DNA from: Bacteroidota bacterium
GTDB lineage: Bacteria > Bacteroidota > Bacteroidia > Flavobacteriales > Weeksellaceae
Direction of reading: 5' to 3'
Assembly (NCBI GenBank): GCA_023461035.1
Contig: JAEWOD010000027.1
Span: 62,001-126,000 of the forward strand
DNA length: 64,000 nucleotides
Each line of letters starts with the position of its first letter. Position 1 is the first letter of the stretch. The notes below the pieces were generated by a model that saw nothing but the letters and a program-made list of their open reading frames with translations, searched no databases and was not told the origin of the DNA. Positions 9,837 to 18,674 of the stretch are shown here, piece by piece. The position numbers and the translations under genes were made by a program.

Positions 9837-9897
9837 GTGTATAAATTTTCTAATTCTAACGGAATTCCTTCCCGAAGTATTGCGTATTGCAAATGGT

Positions 9898-10401
9898 TTA
9901 CTTTTTCTTCAGCAAGGGCACAGTACTACAAGCCTCGCCAAACATCAACGACTGAATATGCGGTTGTATCTTTTCAATCAATTGAATATAAGCCGCATCG
10001 GGAACCGGTTTACGGCTGCATCCCTTTACGATGATTTTTTTTCCTTCGTAAGGTGAAATATCCAAATTGGAAATAATTTCCTGATAAATAGAAGTCTCCA
10101 GATCCTCCGGATTTCCTTTCACAATTTTTTTGGCATAAGGTTGTAAATAAGTCGCTACCAACAAAAACGCCCAAGAAGGCACAATCGCATCCGTAGAACA
10201 ATCCATGGCAACATAAGCATCCTGATATTGTTCCCAATCATGGCTTTTCAATTGCTCCCGGAAATCTTTCTCTTTTAGAATTAATTCTTCGTATAAAAAA
10301 TCTTTCAGGTCAAAAACCATCCGTTTGCCTTCGGGGTAATAATCTTCTAGATCGACGGTTACCAATGGACTCTTGGCTACCCTATTTACTATCTCTTCCA
10401 T
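9898..10401 (-). CDS. DUF2480 family protein
   Basis: 167-residue cytosolic protein of the DUF2480 family, found widely in Bacteroidota and without known function. The ATG at 10401 (MEEIVNRVAKSPLVTVDLEDYYPEG) is preferred over a TTG two codons upstream. The sequence contains a YPEGKRMVFDLKDFLYE segment and a Cys-containing VKGCSRKPVP strand. It has no signal or membrane segment. It is divergent from the TPR-HTH regulator, with the two genes sharing a promoter region of about 58 bp. Function remains unknown. Confidence 0.85.
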   Translation of the reverse strand: MEEIVNRVAKSPLVTVDLEDYYPEGKRMVFDLKDFLYEELILKEKDFREQLKSHDWEQYQDAYVAMDCSTDAIVPSWAFLLVATYLQPYAKKIVKGNPEDLETSIYQEIISNLDISPYEGKKIIVKGCSRKPVPDAAYIQLIEKIQPHIQSLMFGEACSTVPLLKKK

Positions 10402-10414
10402 TTTCAAAATTCTC

Positions 10415-10422
10415 TATCTTTG
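10415..10422 (+). promoter_or_regulatory. Candidate -7 element for the TPR-HTH regulator
   Basis: TATCTTTG matches TAnnTTTG exactly and lies 38 bp before the TTG start at 10460. The -33 region is not recognisable. Confidence 0.4.
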
Positions 10423-10459
10423 TTCGGACTGTAAAGTTACGAAAGAATCACCATAAAAT

Positions 10460-12106
10460 TTGAATTCAGAATTTCCATATTTGAAAATCCTTAAACTCGT
10501 TATTCTGGGATTTTTCTTACCGTTTTGGGTTTTAGCACAGCCCAGAACCGAAAAAGAATGCGATTACTTAATTGATGAAGGAATCAAAAAAATGTACCAG
10601 AAAGAGCATGCCACATCTCTGGAACTTTTGGTTCAAGCCCAATCTGTAGCCGAAGCCAATAACTGGACACAACAAAATTTCCGGGCTACCAATAATATCG
10701 GTGCCAATTATTATAAGATGCTTGATTATGGAGAAGCGCTAAAATATTACCTCGAAGCCTACGAAATCGCCGAAAAGTCAGATGATACTAAAAATATCAT
10801 GACGGTTTTAAATAATATTGCCATTTTGTATTTTCAGGAAAGAGACCATGAAAAAGCACACGAATATTTCCTAAAAGCTTATCAGCTTGCTGACGGAAAA
10901 ACCCAGTCTGCCAAAAAGGGATTTTATTCACTCAATCTCGGATTTGTGTTAAATAAGCTCAACCGATTGGACGAAGCATCGGAATTTATCGCAGAGGCCG
11001 AAAAACTGATTCCCGAAGACTCTGAATTTTTCCTGATGACCAAATTGGCAACCGCCGAAAACAACCTTTTCAAAAAAAATATTTCTCAAGCCGAACAACA
11101 AGCGCTTGAAACTTTACCGGAATTGACCGGAAGTCCACAGCTGGAAAACCGGATTTTTATTTATTTGGTTTTGGCCCAGATCTATGAAGAAAAGAAAGAT
11201 TACAAAAAAGCGGTTTTCTATTTAAATCTGGCCAGAAAAGAATCGGAAAATGTCCAGGATAAAATGGAAATCTATCAATTATTGTCCAAAATTTATGCAG
11301 ACCAAAGCGATTATGAAAATTCCCTTTTGTACAAAGATTCGGTTATCATGACCAAAGACTCACTGAGCAATCTTCGAAATTCAGCTTTGTATGAAAATGG
11401 AAAAATTAAATTTGAAATTCAAAATTATCAATACGAACTCAAAGAAAGCCAACGCAAATTGGAATCAAGCCGGGCTTTATTGTTAACGATTTTAATTTCA
11501 GGTTTTTGTATAATTCTGCTGCTTGGTCTTGCCTTCCGGAATAACCATATTAAACACAAACAGAAGGAAAAAATCGCTGAGCTGGAATTGGAAAAAGAAA
11601 GAAATGAAAATCTTTTACTTGAAAATCAATTGAAAGAGCAGGAAGCATTGGCTTTACTTGAAAATGAAAAACTGAAAAACGAACTCGAAAAGAAGAACCG
11701 TAAACTGGCGACACGTGCATTGCATTTATCGAGTAAAAATGAGGTAATAGAAGAAGTTATCAAACAATTGAGCTCTCATCCTCAAACTGCTAACAGTGAT
11801 TTTGTGAAAAAATATCTTCAGGAATTAAAAATGCAATTGAAAGCTGACAATCAGCTGGAATCCTTTTTTACCCATTTCGAAGAAGCCAATCCGGGATTCC
11901 TCCAACGGCTTAAAACAATGCATCCCGATTTGATTCCGGGAGAAATCCGATTCATCACTTATGTGTATATGAACCTTAACAATAAGGAAATTGCATCACT
12001 GCTTAACATCACGCCCCAATCAACACGAAAAAGAAAAGAACGATTGGGAAAAAAACTAAACCTCCCGGAGGACAAAACCTTATTTGATTACCTGTCAGGC
12101 ATTTAA
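10460..12106 (+). CDS. TPR-repeat transmembrane regulator with C-terminal LuxR-like HTH
   Basis: 548-residue protein typical of Bacteroidota one-component regulators. It has a signal-like N-terminus (to about residue 25), a series of tetratricopeptide repeats (about 30-310), one membrane segment at about 338-358, a Glu/Lys-rich coiled coil (about 365-425) and a C-terminal LuxR-type helix-turn-helix (about 493-533, NKEIASLLNITPQSTRKRKERLGKKL). The TPR part should be periplasmic and the HTH cytosolic. The start is TTG: the codon two before it is an in-frame TAA and no ATG precedes the signal sequence. The next gene in the same direction is a secreted Asp-box protein, a possible target. Signal and regulon are unknown. 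Confidence 0.8.
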   Translation: MNSEFPYLKILKLVILGFFLPFWVLAQPRTEKECDYLIDEGIKKMYQKEHATSLELLVQAQSVAEANNWTQQNFRATNNIGANYYKMLDYGEALKYYLEAYEIAEKSDDTKNIMTVLNNIAILYFQERDHEKAHEYFLKAYQLADGKTQSAKKGFYSLNLGFVLNKLNRLDEASEFIAEAEKLIPEDSEFFLMTKLATAENNLFKKNISQAEQQALETLPELTGSPQLENRIFIYLVLAQIYEEKKDYKKAVFYLNLARKESENVQDKMEIYQLLSKIYADQSDYENSLLYKDSVIMTKDSLSNLRNSALYENGKIKFEIQNYQYELKESQRKLESSRALLLTILISGFCIILLLGLAFRNNHIKHKQKEKIAELELEKERNENLLLENQLKEQEALALLENEKLKNELEKKNRKLATRALHLSSKNEVIEEVIKQLSSHPQTANSDFVKKYLQELKMQLKADNQLESFFTHFEEANPGFLQRLKTMHPDLIPGEIRFITYVYMNLNNKEIASLLNITPQSTRKRKERLGKKLNLPEDKTLFDYLSGI

Positions 12107-12213
12107 TGTTAAAGTCACAATGCATACTCTGAGTTGTCACAAAATGTCGCACGTCTTTATGACGAAATCAATTTTTGAATTTGGAAATTTACCTGAGTTT
12201 TAAATACTACAAC

Positions 12214-14517
12214 ATGAGGAAATTATTTATTTGCTTTTTATTGGGCTTTCTGATGAATGTTCAGGCTCAGTTCCAGCTGGCCGGATCGTATGAATATGGT
12301 CAGATTCTTGATGTGATTTATCATCCGAATCAGAATAATACCGTTTATGGAAGAACAGTAAACAATCACATTGTCAAATCAACCGACTTGGGTGAAACTT
12401 GGGAAATCATCCATTCTGTTCCGCAAGAGAATTGGTTTATTACTATAAAAGATATGCGCCTGACAGGTGACGGCAACTCGCTTTCCTATATTTGTACCGC
12501 GGAAGGAACCGCCTTGAACCGTGTAGAAATCCTGAATCTTACTACGGAAGAAGTTGAAAAACAAATCTTTTCGCCGATTGGGGAAATTTCCGGTAGTTTG
12601 ATTCAGTCCTATTCCCTTTTTAATGATGATACAGATATAGCATTGTTGCATACAACCCGATATATCAATTGGGGATTGGTTACTGAAATTTTTTATACCC
12701 TGGATGGTGGAGAGGACTGGGTATCGGTTTATTTTGGTCCTGACCACGGAGATATCAATGTCAATAATGTGGCTGTCTCACCTTATGATTCCGAAAAGTT
12801 GTTCATCATGCGCGGCGCCTCCCCAAACCCGGTAGAGGGCGGGCTTCTGATTTCAGAAAATGGAGGTCAGGACTGGGAAGAAAAACTTCCTGAAACCAAT
12901 TTTTCAGCCATTAGTTTTCATCCCGAAAATGAAAATGAAATTTATTTGGGAACTTTCTATCTTGGTTTTGAGCAGGAAGAAAATCTTTACAAATCTACCG
13001 ACGCAGGTGAAACCTGGAACATCGTTCCGATCAATTGGACAAGCAATTCCACCAACAGCATCCATTCTATTGTCTATAATCCTTCCAATTATGAAAATAT
13101 CATAATTCTCGAAGAAAACGAAATTGTGATTTCCACAGACGCAGGACAAACCTGGGAAAATCATGTTTATAATGACCCTGATTATGAAACCGATTATTAT
13201 TACGGGATTTCGGCGGCCTTCAATCCTTTTGATCAGAATCAGGTCATCATCAGCGCCAACTATTATCCGTTTATCTCCAATGATGGAGGGGTGACAATTG
13301 AGAAATTCCGATCTCCATTTTTAAATGCCAGCGCACAAATGGCCATTTACAAAAAAGATGAAAAACATCTTTATTATGGTTTACGGAGTGGTTTCATTCA
13401 TCTGAATTTACAAACTCAAGAGGAAAATGCTGTAGGATTACTCCCACTAGGCCAAATGTCCAATCAAACCCGCAGTGGCGTCTTTGTAGATTCCAACAAG
13501 GCCGGACGGTTGTTTTTTTCCAATATGGCTATGATGGGCAATTCTTCTTTGTTTATGAGTGATGACAATGGAGCCAATTTTATAAGCGTTTTTTCCGGAA
13601 GCTATCTTCTGCTGATAGCACAGCAAAGTTTAGATTCCAATCCTGACAAAGCCCTGATTTCGTTTGGAGAAATTCTTTATAAATTTGATTTTACAGATCC
13701 CGAAAACATTATTAGTCAGGAATTGACGCTTCCTTCTTTCGGGCAAGTCGGAACCATGCTTTTTGATGGAGATGAAAACAAGTTTTTCATAGCCCAGCAA
13801 AACAAAGTGTACAAAACAGAAGATGGCGGACAGACTTGGGATGAGGCTTCTTCCGGACTTGACCAACTGACCAATAATGATTATATATATGATTTAAAAA
13901 GAAATCCGATAAACCCGGAGCAAATTGGACTGGCTACTTCCAAAGGAATTTTTATTTCAAATGACAATGGAACGAATTGGGAGCAGATTTATAACAGCAG
14001 CCCTATGAACCGGATAGAATTCTCTCCTTATGCAGAAGGGAAAATGGTAGCTTCGGTAAGATTTGAAGACGGGAGTTTCTATCCGGCTTCCACCTCCAAA
14101 ACCATCTATTCAAAAGACGGAGGTCAGAATTGGACCGAAATTTCAACCGATGAACTCGGCTATATGAGAACCATTTCAACCGAAATCCTTTTCCAGAATG
14201 AGAATTCAGCCGATACATATTTTCTGGTTCCCGACTTAGGTTTGGTTCAATATACACTGGATTTGACAACGATGGGAATCAGCAATCCAACCAACTCAGT
14301 TTCAATCACGCTGTATCCGAATCCGGCTTCTCGCTTTGTAAATATCCATTCTGAATCGACAGTAAGTAAAGTGGCCGTTTTTGATCTGAGCGGAAAAAAA
14401 CTCAGCGAGCAAACTTCAACTCAGATTGATGTTTCTTCTCTCCCATCAGGGATTTATATCGTACAGATAAAATTAGAAAACGGAAAAACTCAAACCCGAA
14501 AATTAGTGAAACAATAG
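12214..14517 (+). CDS. Secreted Asp-box (BNR/sortilin-like) beta-propeller protein with T9SS sorting domain
   Basis: 767-residue protein starting at the ATG at 12214, which gives a clean signal peptide (MRKLFICFLLGF...AQ); an upstream in-frame TTG at 12175 would put 13 polar residues before it. At least nine Asp-box repeats of the form S-x-D-x-G-x-T-W (for example STDLGETWE, TLDGGEDWV, TEDGGQTWD) run through residues 40-680, predicting one or two beta-propellers like VPS10/sortilin or sialidase repeats. A type A T9SS domain follows (LYPNPASRFVNIHSE, then LPSGIYIVQIK). No sialidase catalytic residues were recognised. It is probably a surface-attached adhesin or binding protein; its ligand is unknown. 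Confidence 0.8.
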   Translation: MRKLFICFLLGFLMNVQAQFQLAGSYEYGQILDVIYHPNQNNTVYGRTVNNHIVKSTDLGETWEIIHSVPQENWFITIKDMRLTGDGNSLSYICTAEGTALNRVEILNLTTEEVEKQIFSPIGEISGSLIQSYSLFNDDTDIALLHTTRYINWGLVTEIFYTLDGGEDWVSVYFGPDHGDINVNNVAVSPYDSEKLFIMRGASPNPVEGGLLISENGGQDWEEKLPETNFSAISFHPENENEIYLGTFYLGFEQEENLYKSTDAGETWNIVPINWTSNSTNSIHSIVYNPSNYENIIILEENEIVISTDAGQTWENHVYNDPDYETDYYYGISAAFNPFDQNQVIISANYYPFISNDGGVTIEKFRSPFLNASAQMAIYKKDEKHLYYGLRSGFIHLNLQTQEENAVGLLPLGQMSNQTRSGVFVDSNKAGRLFFSNMAMMGNSSLFMSDDNGANFISVFSGSYLLLIAQQSLDSNPDKALISFGEILYKFDFTDPENIISQELTLPSFGQVGTMLFDGDENKFFIAQQNKVYKTEDGGQTWDEASSGLDQLTNNDYIYDLKRNPINPEQIGLATSKGIFISNDNGTNWEQIYNSSPMNRIEFSPYAEGKMVASVRFEDGSFYPASTSKTIYSKDGGQNWTEISTDELGYMRTISTEILFQNENSADTYFLVPDLGLVQYTLDLTTMGISNPTNSVSITLYPNPASRFVNIHSESTVSKVAVFDLSGKKLSEQTSTQIDVSSLPSGIYIVQIKLENGKTQTRKLVKQ

Positions 14518-14542
14518 ATTTTGTTAAATAGTTAATTGTTTT

Positions 14543-14573
14543 AATCAGGTAGTCTCTCGAAGATTACCTGATT
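14543..14573. terminator. Terminator hairpin
   Basis: Arms AATCAGGTA (14543-14551) and TACCTGATT (14565-14573) are followed by a T-rich tract. It ends the Asp-box protein transcript before lpxB. Confidence 0.7.
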
Positions 14574-14594
14574 TTATTTTTCGGTCAAACGCAT

Positions 14595-14602
14595 TATCTT
14601 TG
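14595..14602 (+). promoter_or_regulatory. Candidate -7 element for lpxB
   Basis: TATCTTTG is an exact TAnnTTTG match, 38 bp before the lpxB ATG at 14641. Spacing to the start resembles that of the TPR-HTH regulator promoter. Confidence 0.4.
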
Positions 14603-14640
14603 TTTCAGTCAGCGTTCAGTTGAATTTTGGAGATAAATAC

Positions 14641-15753
14641 ATGAAATACTACATCATAGCAGGCGAAGCATCGGGCGATTTGCACGGTTCCAATCTGATG
14701 AAAGAATTGAAGAAAAAGGACCCACAGGCGGAATTCCGTTTCTGGGGTGGCGATTTGATGCAGCAGCAAGGAGGAACGATTGTGAAGCATTACCGAGACC
14801 TCGCTTTTATGGGTTTTTCGGAAGTGATTATGAACCTGCGAACCATTCTCAACAACATAAAAATTTGCAAAAAAGACATTCAGGAATACAAACCGGACGC
14901 GGTTATTCTGGTGGATTATCCCGGATTTAATTTGCGCATTGCCGAATTTGTAAAATCGCTCGGGATTAAAGTTTACTATTACATTTCACCACAAATCTGG
15001 GCTTGGAAAACGGGTCGCGTGCACAAAATCAAAAAGTTCGTGGACAAGATGTTTGTGATCCTTCCGTTTGAAAAGGAATTTTATGCGAAATATGATTTTG
15101 AAGTAGATTTCGTGGGTCATCCGCTTTTGGATGCGATGAAAAATTTGCCTGAAATGAATCTGGAAAAATTCAAATCGGAGCATGGTTTAGACAATCGAAA
15201 AGTAATTGCAATGCTGCCCGGAAGCCGAAAACAGGAAATCAAAAAGAAATTGCCGATTATGCTTTCGGTTGAAAAAGATTTTCCCGAATATCAATTTGTG
15301 GTTGCGGGTGCGCCATCTTTAGATTTAGAATTTTACCAAGAAATTGCAGGAAATGATTTGAAAATTGTGTTTGGAAAAACATACGATTTGCTTCGAATTT
15401 CCGAAGCGGCTTTGGTCACTTCCGGAACCGCAACTTTGGAAACGGCTTTGCTCAACATCCCTGAAGTCGTTTGCTACAAAGGAAGCCGGATTTCCTACGA
15501 AATCGGAAAACGCGTCGTGAAATACATCAAATTTATTTCTTTGGTCAATTTAATCATGGACAGAGAAGTCGTGAAAGAATTGATTCAGAATGAATTGAAC
15601 TCGAAAAACTTAAAATTCGAACTGGAAAAAATCCTCACCGAACCCAAACGTTCGCAGGTTTTAAATGACTACAAAGAATTACGTGAAAAACTGGGCGGAC
15701 AAGGCGCTTCAGAACGGACGGCGGAGTTGATTGTGGAGGATTTGAAATTATGA
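14641..15753 (+). CDS. lpxB: Lipid-A-disaccharide synthase
   Basis: GT19 glycosyltransferase that joins UDP-2,3-diacylglucosamine to lipid X, forming the lipid A disaccharide at the inner face of the cytoplasmic membrane. The 370-residue product begins with the hallmark MKYYIIAGEASGDLHGSNLM. It contains YYISPQIWAWK, GHPLLD, LPGSRKQEI and the sugar-nucleotide region VTSGTATLE. The start is the ATG at 14641; an in-frame TTG seven codons upstream would add residues not seen in the family. The 3' end overlaps the convergent small lipoprotein gene by six bases. Normal length and all motifs are present. Confidence 0.97.
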   Translation: MKYYIIAGEASGDLHGSNLMKELKKKDPQAEFRFWGGDLMQQQGGTIVKHYRDLAFMGFSEVIMNLRTILNNIKICKKDIQEYKPDAVILVDYPGFNLRIAEFVKSLGIKVYYYISPQIWAWKTGRVHKIKKFVDKMFVILPFEKEFYAKYDFEVDFVGHPLLDAMKNLPEMNLEKFKSEHGLDNRKVIAMLPGSRKQEIKKKLPIMLSVEKDFPEYQFVVAGAPSLDLEFYQEIAGNDLKIVFGKTYDLLRISEAALVTSGTATLETALLNIPEVVCYKGSRISYEIGKRVVKYIKFISLVNLIMDREVVKELIQNELNSKNLKFELEKILTEPKRSQVLNDYKELREKLGGQGASERTAELIVEDLKL

Positions 15754-16146
15754 AATTTCACATACCTTTTTTATTCTTTCAAAATACATAAACTGGATTT
15801 CGCTTTCGTCTGTATCAGCTTTAAATTCTTCAAGTAATTTATCTCCATTTAATGAATGTTCATCAATAAGATTCTTTAGATGAGATACACTCTCCTTTTC
15901 TTCGATAGCTTTTATTAGATTATCTATCAAACTATTGATGTTATCAGAATATGCTCTTTTCTCAATAGGATTTTTACATCCAGAATATCCTTCCCATCCA
16001 TTGCTTCCTTCAATAAATTTGTCTTCTTGTTTGATTTCTGATAATTGAGCAATCATACTACTTTCTTTTTCGTTCAAGGAAATTTGCTTATTGGTATTAC
16101 AACTTAAGGAAAGAGAGATTAAAAATAAAAAAATTAAGGCTTTCAT
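15748..16146 (-). CDS. Small predicted lipoprotein
   Basis: 132-residue protein starting at the ATG at 16146 (MKALIFLFLISLSLSC); a second in-frame start six codons upstream would only prefix the signal peptide. The lipobox Cys16 is followed by NTNKQ rather than an acidic stretch, so periplasmic retention is more likely than surface export. The mature part is charged and helical, with a Cys in GYSGCKNP and another near the end (VCEIS). No family was recognised. The last six bases overlap the end of lpxB on the other strand. Confidence 0.6.
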   Translation of the reverse strand: MKALIFLFLISLSLSCNTNKQISLNEKESSMIAQLSEIKQEDKFIEGSNGWEGYSGCKNPIEKRAYSDNINSLIDNLIKAIEEKESVSHLKNLIDEHSLNGDKLLEEFKADTDESEIQFMYFERIKKVCEIS

Positions 16147-16164
16147 GAATTTATGTTTTCCCAA

Positions 16165-16229
16165 ATATCATAAAAATTCTAATTCAACTTATAAAAATCT
16201 GCGCTCATCCGCGCAATCTGTGAGAGAAA
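16165..16229. repeat. Intergenic repeat-like tract
   Basis: The segment contains the near-duplicated phrases ATCTGCGCTCATCCGCGCAATCTGTGAG, a short internally repetitive pattern (ATCTGCG / ATCCGCGC / AATCTGTG) between the small lipoprotein and the PIN toxin. It looks like a degenerate intergenic repeat; no second copy was noticed in this window. Confidence 0.3.
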
Positions 16230-16649
16230 TCACTTCCTCAAAGTTTGCAAAAAACTAACCGCATCCATCACAGGAATCTCTGCTTTTTTAAAATCTTTTT
16301 CGTTTCGGGTAAGGATAATTTCGCAATTCGTTGCCACTGCACTGAAATATTGCAAAGCATCTTCCAAATCCTTAAAATCCGAATTCAAAGCTTTTTCTAC
16401 CACTTCATCATCTGCAATGGAAATCCCACAAATCAATTTGAATTTTCTGACCTTTTCCCAAGCAACTTTTTGACCCTCAAATTTGGACAGAATATAGAAA
16501 GCATTGGTAATGGAAGTCGTTGTGGTAAAGATTTCGATTTCTTTTTTATCGGCAAGCGTCATCACTTTAGCTGCTGGCTCGTAGAAATTTTCTCTTTCGC
16601 CCAAAAAGTCCAAAATGATGTTGGTGTCTAAAAATATTCGCTGCATCAT
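16230..16649 (-). CDS. PIN-domain RNase toxin (VapC-like)
   Basis: 139-residue PIN-domain protein, most likely the ribonuclease toxin of a type II toxin-antitoxin pair. PIN acidic residues are visible as Asp8 (FLDTNIILDFLG), Asp97 (DLEDALQY) and Asp119 (TRNEKDF), and the conserved Ser/Thr-Asn of SITNAFY is present. The start ATGATG (16649 or 16646) overlaps the stop of the antitoxin gene, the tight coupling expected for a toxin-antitoxin operon. The RNA target is unknown. Similar PIN genes occur as chromosomal modules in many Bacteroidota. Confidence 0.85.
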   Translation of the reverse strand: MMQRIFLDTNIILDFLGERENFYEPAAKVMTLADKKEIEIFTTTTSITNAFYILSKFEGQKVAWEKVRKFKLICGISIADDEVVEKALNSDFKDLEDALQYFSAVATNCEIILTRNEKDFKKAEIPVMDAVSFLQTLRK

Positions 16650-16900
16650 TTGTGTTTTTCATCTAAAAAATCGGTACGTTCTTCACGCCATTTTTTCTCA
16701 TCGAAATCCGCAGGAATGCTTTTTCCGCTCGAAATACTTTTCACAAAAGGCGAAATTTCAAAATCATCTGTCTGTTCAGTTGTCAAAGAATCCAAATAAT
16801 TTTCAATCAGACGGGAAAGACTTGTGTTTTTATGAGAAGCGTATTTTTTAGCTCTTTGAATGACACTTTCATTTAGCTTTAATGTCAGTTTTGAATCCAT
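16646..16900 (-). CDS. Antitoxin, DUF6364/ribbon-helix-helix-like
   Basis: 84-residue protein upstream of, and overlapping, the PIN toxin gene. The N-terminus (SKLTLKLNESVIQRAKKYASHKNTSLSRLIENYLDSL) has the pattern of a ribbon-helix-helix DNA-binding antitoxin, as in DUF6364/MetJ-Arc relatives. The acidic, flexible C-terminal half (FDEKKWREERTDFLDEKHK) would wrap the toxin. It should neutralise the PIN RNase and repress its own promoter. A 12-bp near-palindrome (TTATACGTACAA, 16909-16920) directly upstream of the ATG is a candidate operator. Confidence 0.75.
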   Translation of the reverse strand: MDSKLTLKLNESVIQRAKKYASHKNTSLSRLIENYLDSLTTEQTDDFEISPFVKSISSGKSIPADFDEKKWREERTDFLDEKHK

Positions 16901-16908
16901 AAAAATAA

Positions 16909-16920
16909 TTATACGTACAA
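16909..16920. promoter_or_regulatory. Candidate antitoxin operator
   Basis: TTATACGTACAA is palindromic except for one base pair and is centred on TACGTA. It lies 9-20 bp upstream of the antitoxin start, where an autorepressing RHH protein would bind. Assignment rests on position and symmetry only. Confidence 0.3.
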
Positions 16921-17060
16921 ATTTAATTTAAAAATACGGATTTTATTTTTCTTTTGCTAATTCTTTCTCGGTTTATAAATGAAATACGGCAAAATTCTTA
17001 ACCCAAATCAATTCGCCGGATACAATTCTTGTCTTAACTTTACCTTAGAATTAAATAAAA

Positions 17061-18551
17061 ATGGAACTTCAAAATACATCCGAAACAAATGTTGTAATGA
17101 TCGGTGCAGGCATCATGAGTGCAACTCTGGCGGTCTTGCTCAAAAAATTAAATCCTGAAATTAAAATTACAATCTTTGAAAAGCTGGATGTCATTTCAGG
17201 TGAAAGTTCCGATGCGCTGAACAATGCCGGAACCGGGCATTCCGGATTTTGCGAACTGAATTACACGCCGGAACTGAAAGACGGAACGGTCGATGTACAA
17301 AAAGCCATAAAAATCGCTTCCTGGTTTGAAAAATCACGTGAATTCTGGTCGTATCTGGTGGAAAACGGCGACATCAAAAAACCACAGGATTTCATTCGTT
17401 CCACGCCTCATCTAAGCTTTGTCTGGGGCGAGGAAGATGTGTGTTTCCTGAAAAAAAGATGGGAAAAACTTTCTGAGAATCCGCTTTTCAAAGGAATGCA
17501 GTTTTCGGAAGATTTTGAAGAATTATCCGAATGGATGCCGCTGGTGATGAAAGGCCGTGACCCAAACCAAAAAGTGGCGGCTACGAAAATGGATTTGGGA
17601 ACCGATGTGAATTTCGGTGCGTTGACGCGTGCCATCATGGCCGATATGTTCCTCGACCACGAAATAGAACTAAAAGTCGCCAATGAAGTCCGGGATCTGA
17701 AAAAGAAAGACAACAAATGGGAAGTCAAAGTCAAAAATCTGACGACCGATAAAAAATTTAGGGTGGAAGCGGATTTTGTTTTTATTGGAGCGGGAGGTGG
17801 AGCTTTATGGTTGTTGGAAAAATCGGAAATCGAGGAAGCAGAAGGTTTCGGCGGATTTCCGGTGAGCGGCGAATGGCTTATCTGTCATAACCCGGAAGTG
17901 ATTGAAAAACATTTGGTGAAGGTATATGGAAAAGCCAAAGTCGGGGCGCCTCCTATGTCGGTTCCGCATCTGGATTCTCGTATGATTGACGGGAAAAATC
18001 AATTATTGTTTGGGCCTTTTGCCGGATTTTCCACCAAATTCCTGAAAAACGGTTCTTATTGGGATTTGCCGAAATCCATCGAATGGAGCAACATAAAACC
18101 AATGCTGGCAGCCGGTTTGCACAATATCCCATTGACCAAATACCTCATCGAACAAGTTAGTCAGGACAAGGGCGACAAAATGGAAACTTTACGCGAATAT
18201 TATCCGGAAGCCCAATCCGAAGACTGGACAGAAGCCGCTGCCGGACAGCGCGTTCAGGTCATCAAAAAAGACAGCGAAGAAGGCGGTGTTTTACAGTTCG
18301 GAACGGAAATCGTCAGCTCAAAAGACGGAAGTCTTGTCGCACTTCTGGGTGCTTCTCCCGGTGCTTCCACTTCCGTTCAAATCATGCTGGATTTGATGGA
18401 AAAATGTTTCCCGGAAAATGCGGATGATTGGAAACCGAAAATTCAGGAAATGATTCCTTCTTATAAAAATCGAGCATTAAACGCTGACTATTATGAAAAA
18501 AGCCGGGAAAGAACGGCTGGTTTGTTGAAGTTAGATGAAACTTCAGGTTGA
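17061..18551 (+). CDS. mqo: Malate:quinone oxidoreductase
   Basis: FAD-dependent membrane-associated enzyme that oxidises L-malate to oxaloacetate and passes electrons to quinone, serving both the TCA cycle and respiration. The 496-residue product has the N-terminal dinucleotide-binding motif VVMIGAGIMSATLAVLLKK (about 11-29), then SDALNNAGTGHSGFCELNYTP and a C-terminal GASPGASTSVQIMLDLM, all typical of MQO. It is alone between the toxin-antitoxin pair and a beta-barrel gene. The length is normal, and there are no signal or membrane segments, consistent with peripheral attachment. Confidence 0.96.
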   Translation: MELQNTSETNVVMIGAGIMSATLAVLLKKLNPEIKITIFEKLDVISGESSDALNNAGTGHSGFCELNYTPELKDGTVDVQKAIKIASWFEKSREFWSYLVENGDIKKPQDFIRSTPHLSFVWGEEDVCFLKKRWEKLSENPLFKGMQFSEDFEELSEWMPLVMKGRDPNQKVAATKMDLGTDVNFGALTRAIMADMFLDHEIELKVANEVRDLKKKDNKWEVKVKNLTTDKKFRVEADFVFIGAGGGALWLLEKSEIEEAEGFGGFPVSGEWLICHNPEVIEKHLVKVYGKAKVGAPPMSVPHLDSRMIDGKNQLLFGPFAGFSTKFLKNGSYWDLPKSIEWSNIKPMLAAGLHNIPLTKYLIEQVSQDKGDKMETLREYYPEAQSEDWTEAAAGQRVQVIKKDSEEGGVLQFGTEIVSSKDGSLVALLGASPGASTSVQIMLDLMEKCFPENADDWKPKIQEMIPSYKNRALNADYYEKSRERTAGLLKLDETSG

Positions 18552-18674
18552 TACCAAATTTTCAATTTGTCTTTTTATTGGGGTTTTAGGATGTGTAAAC
18601 TGTTCGTTTAACCTTTCATTAACGGAAATCGGTCATTTTATTTTTTAAAATTGCACCCCGAAACCCTTTGCAAA

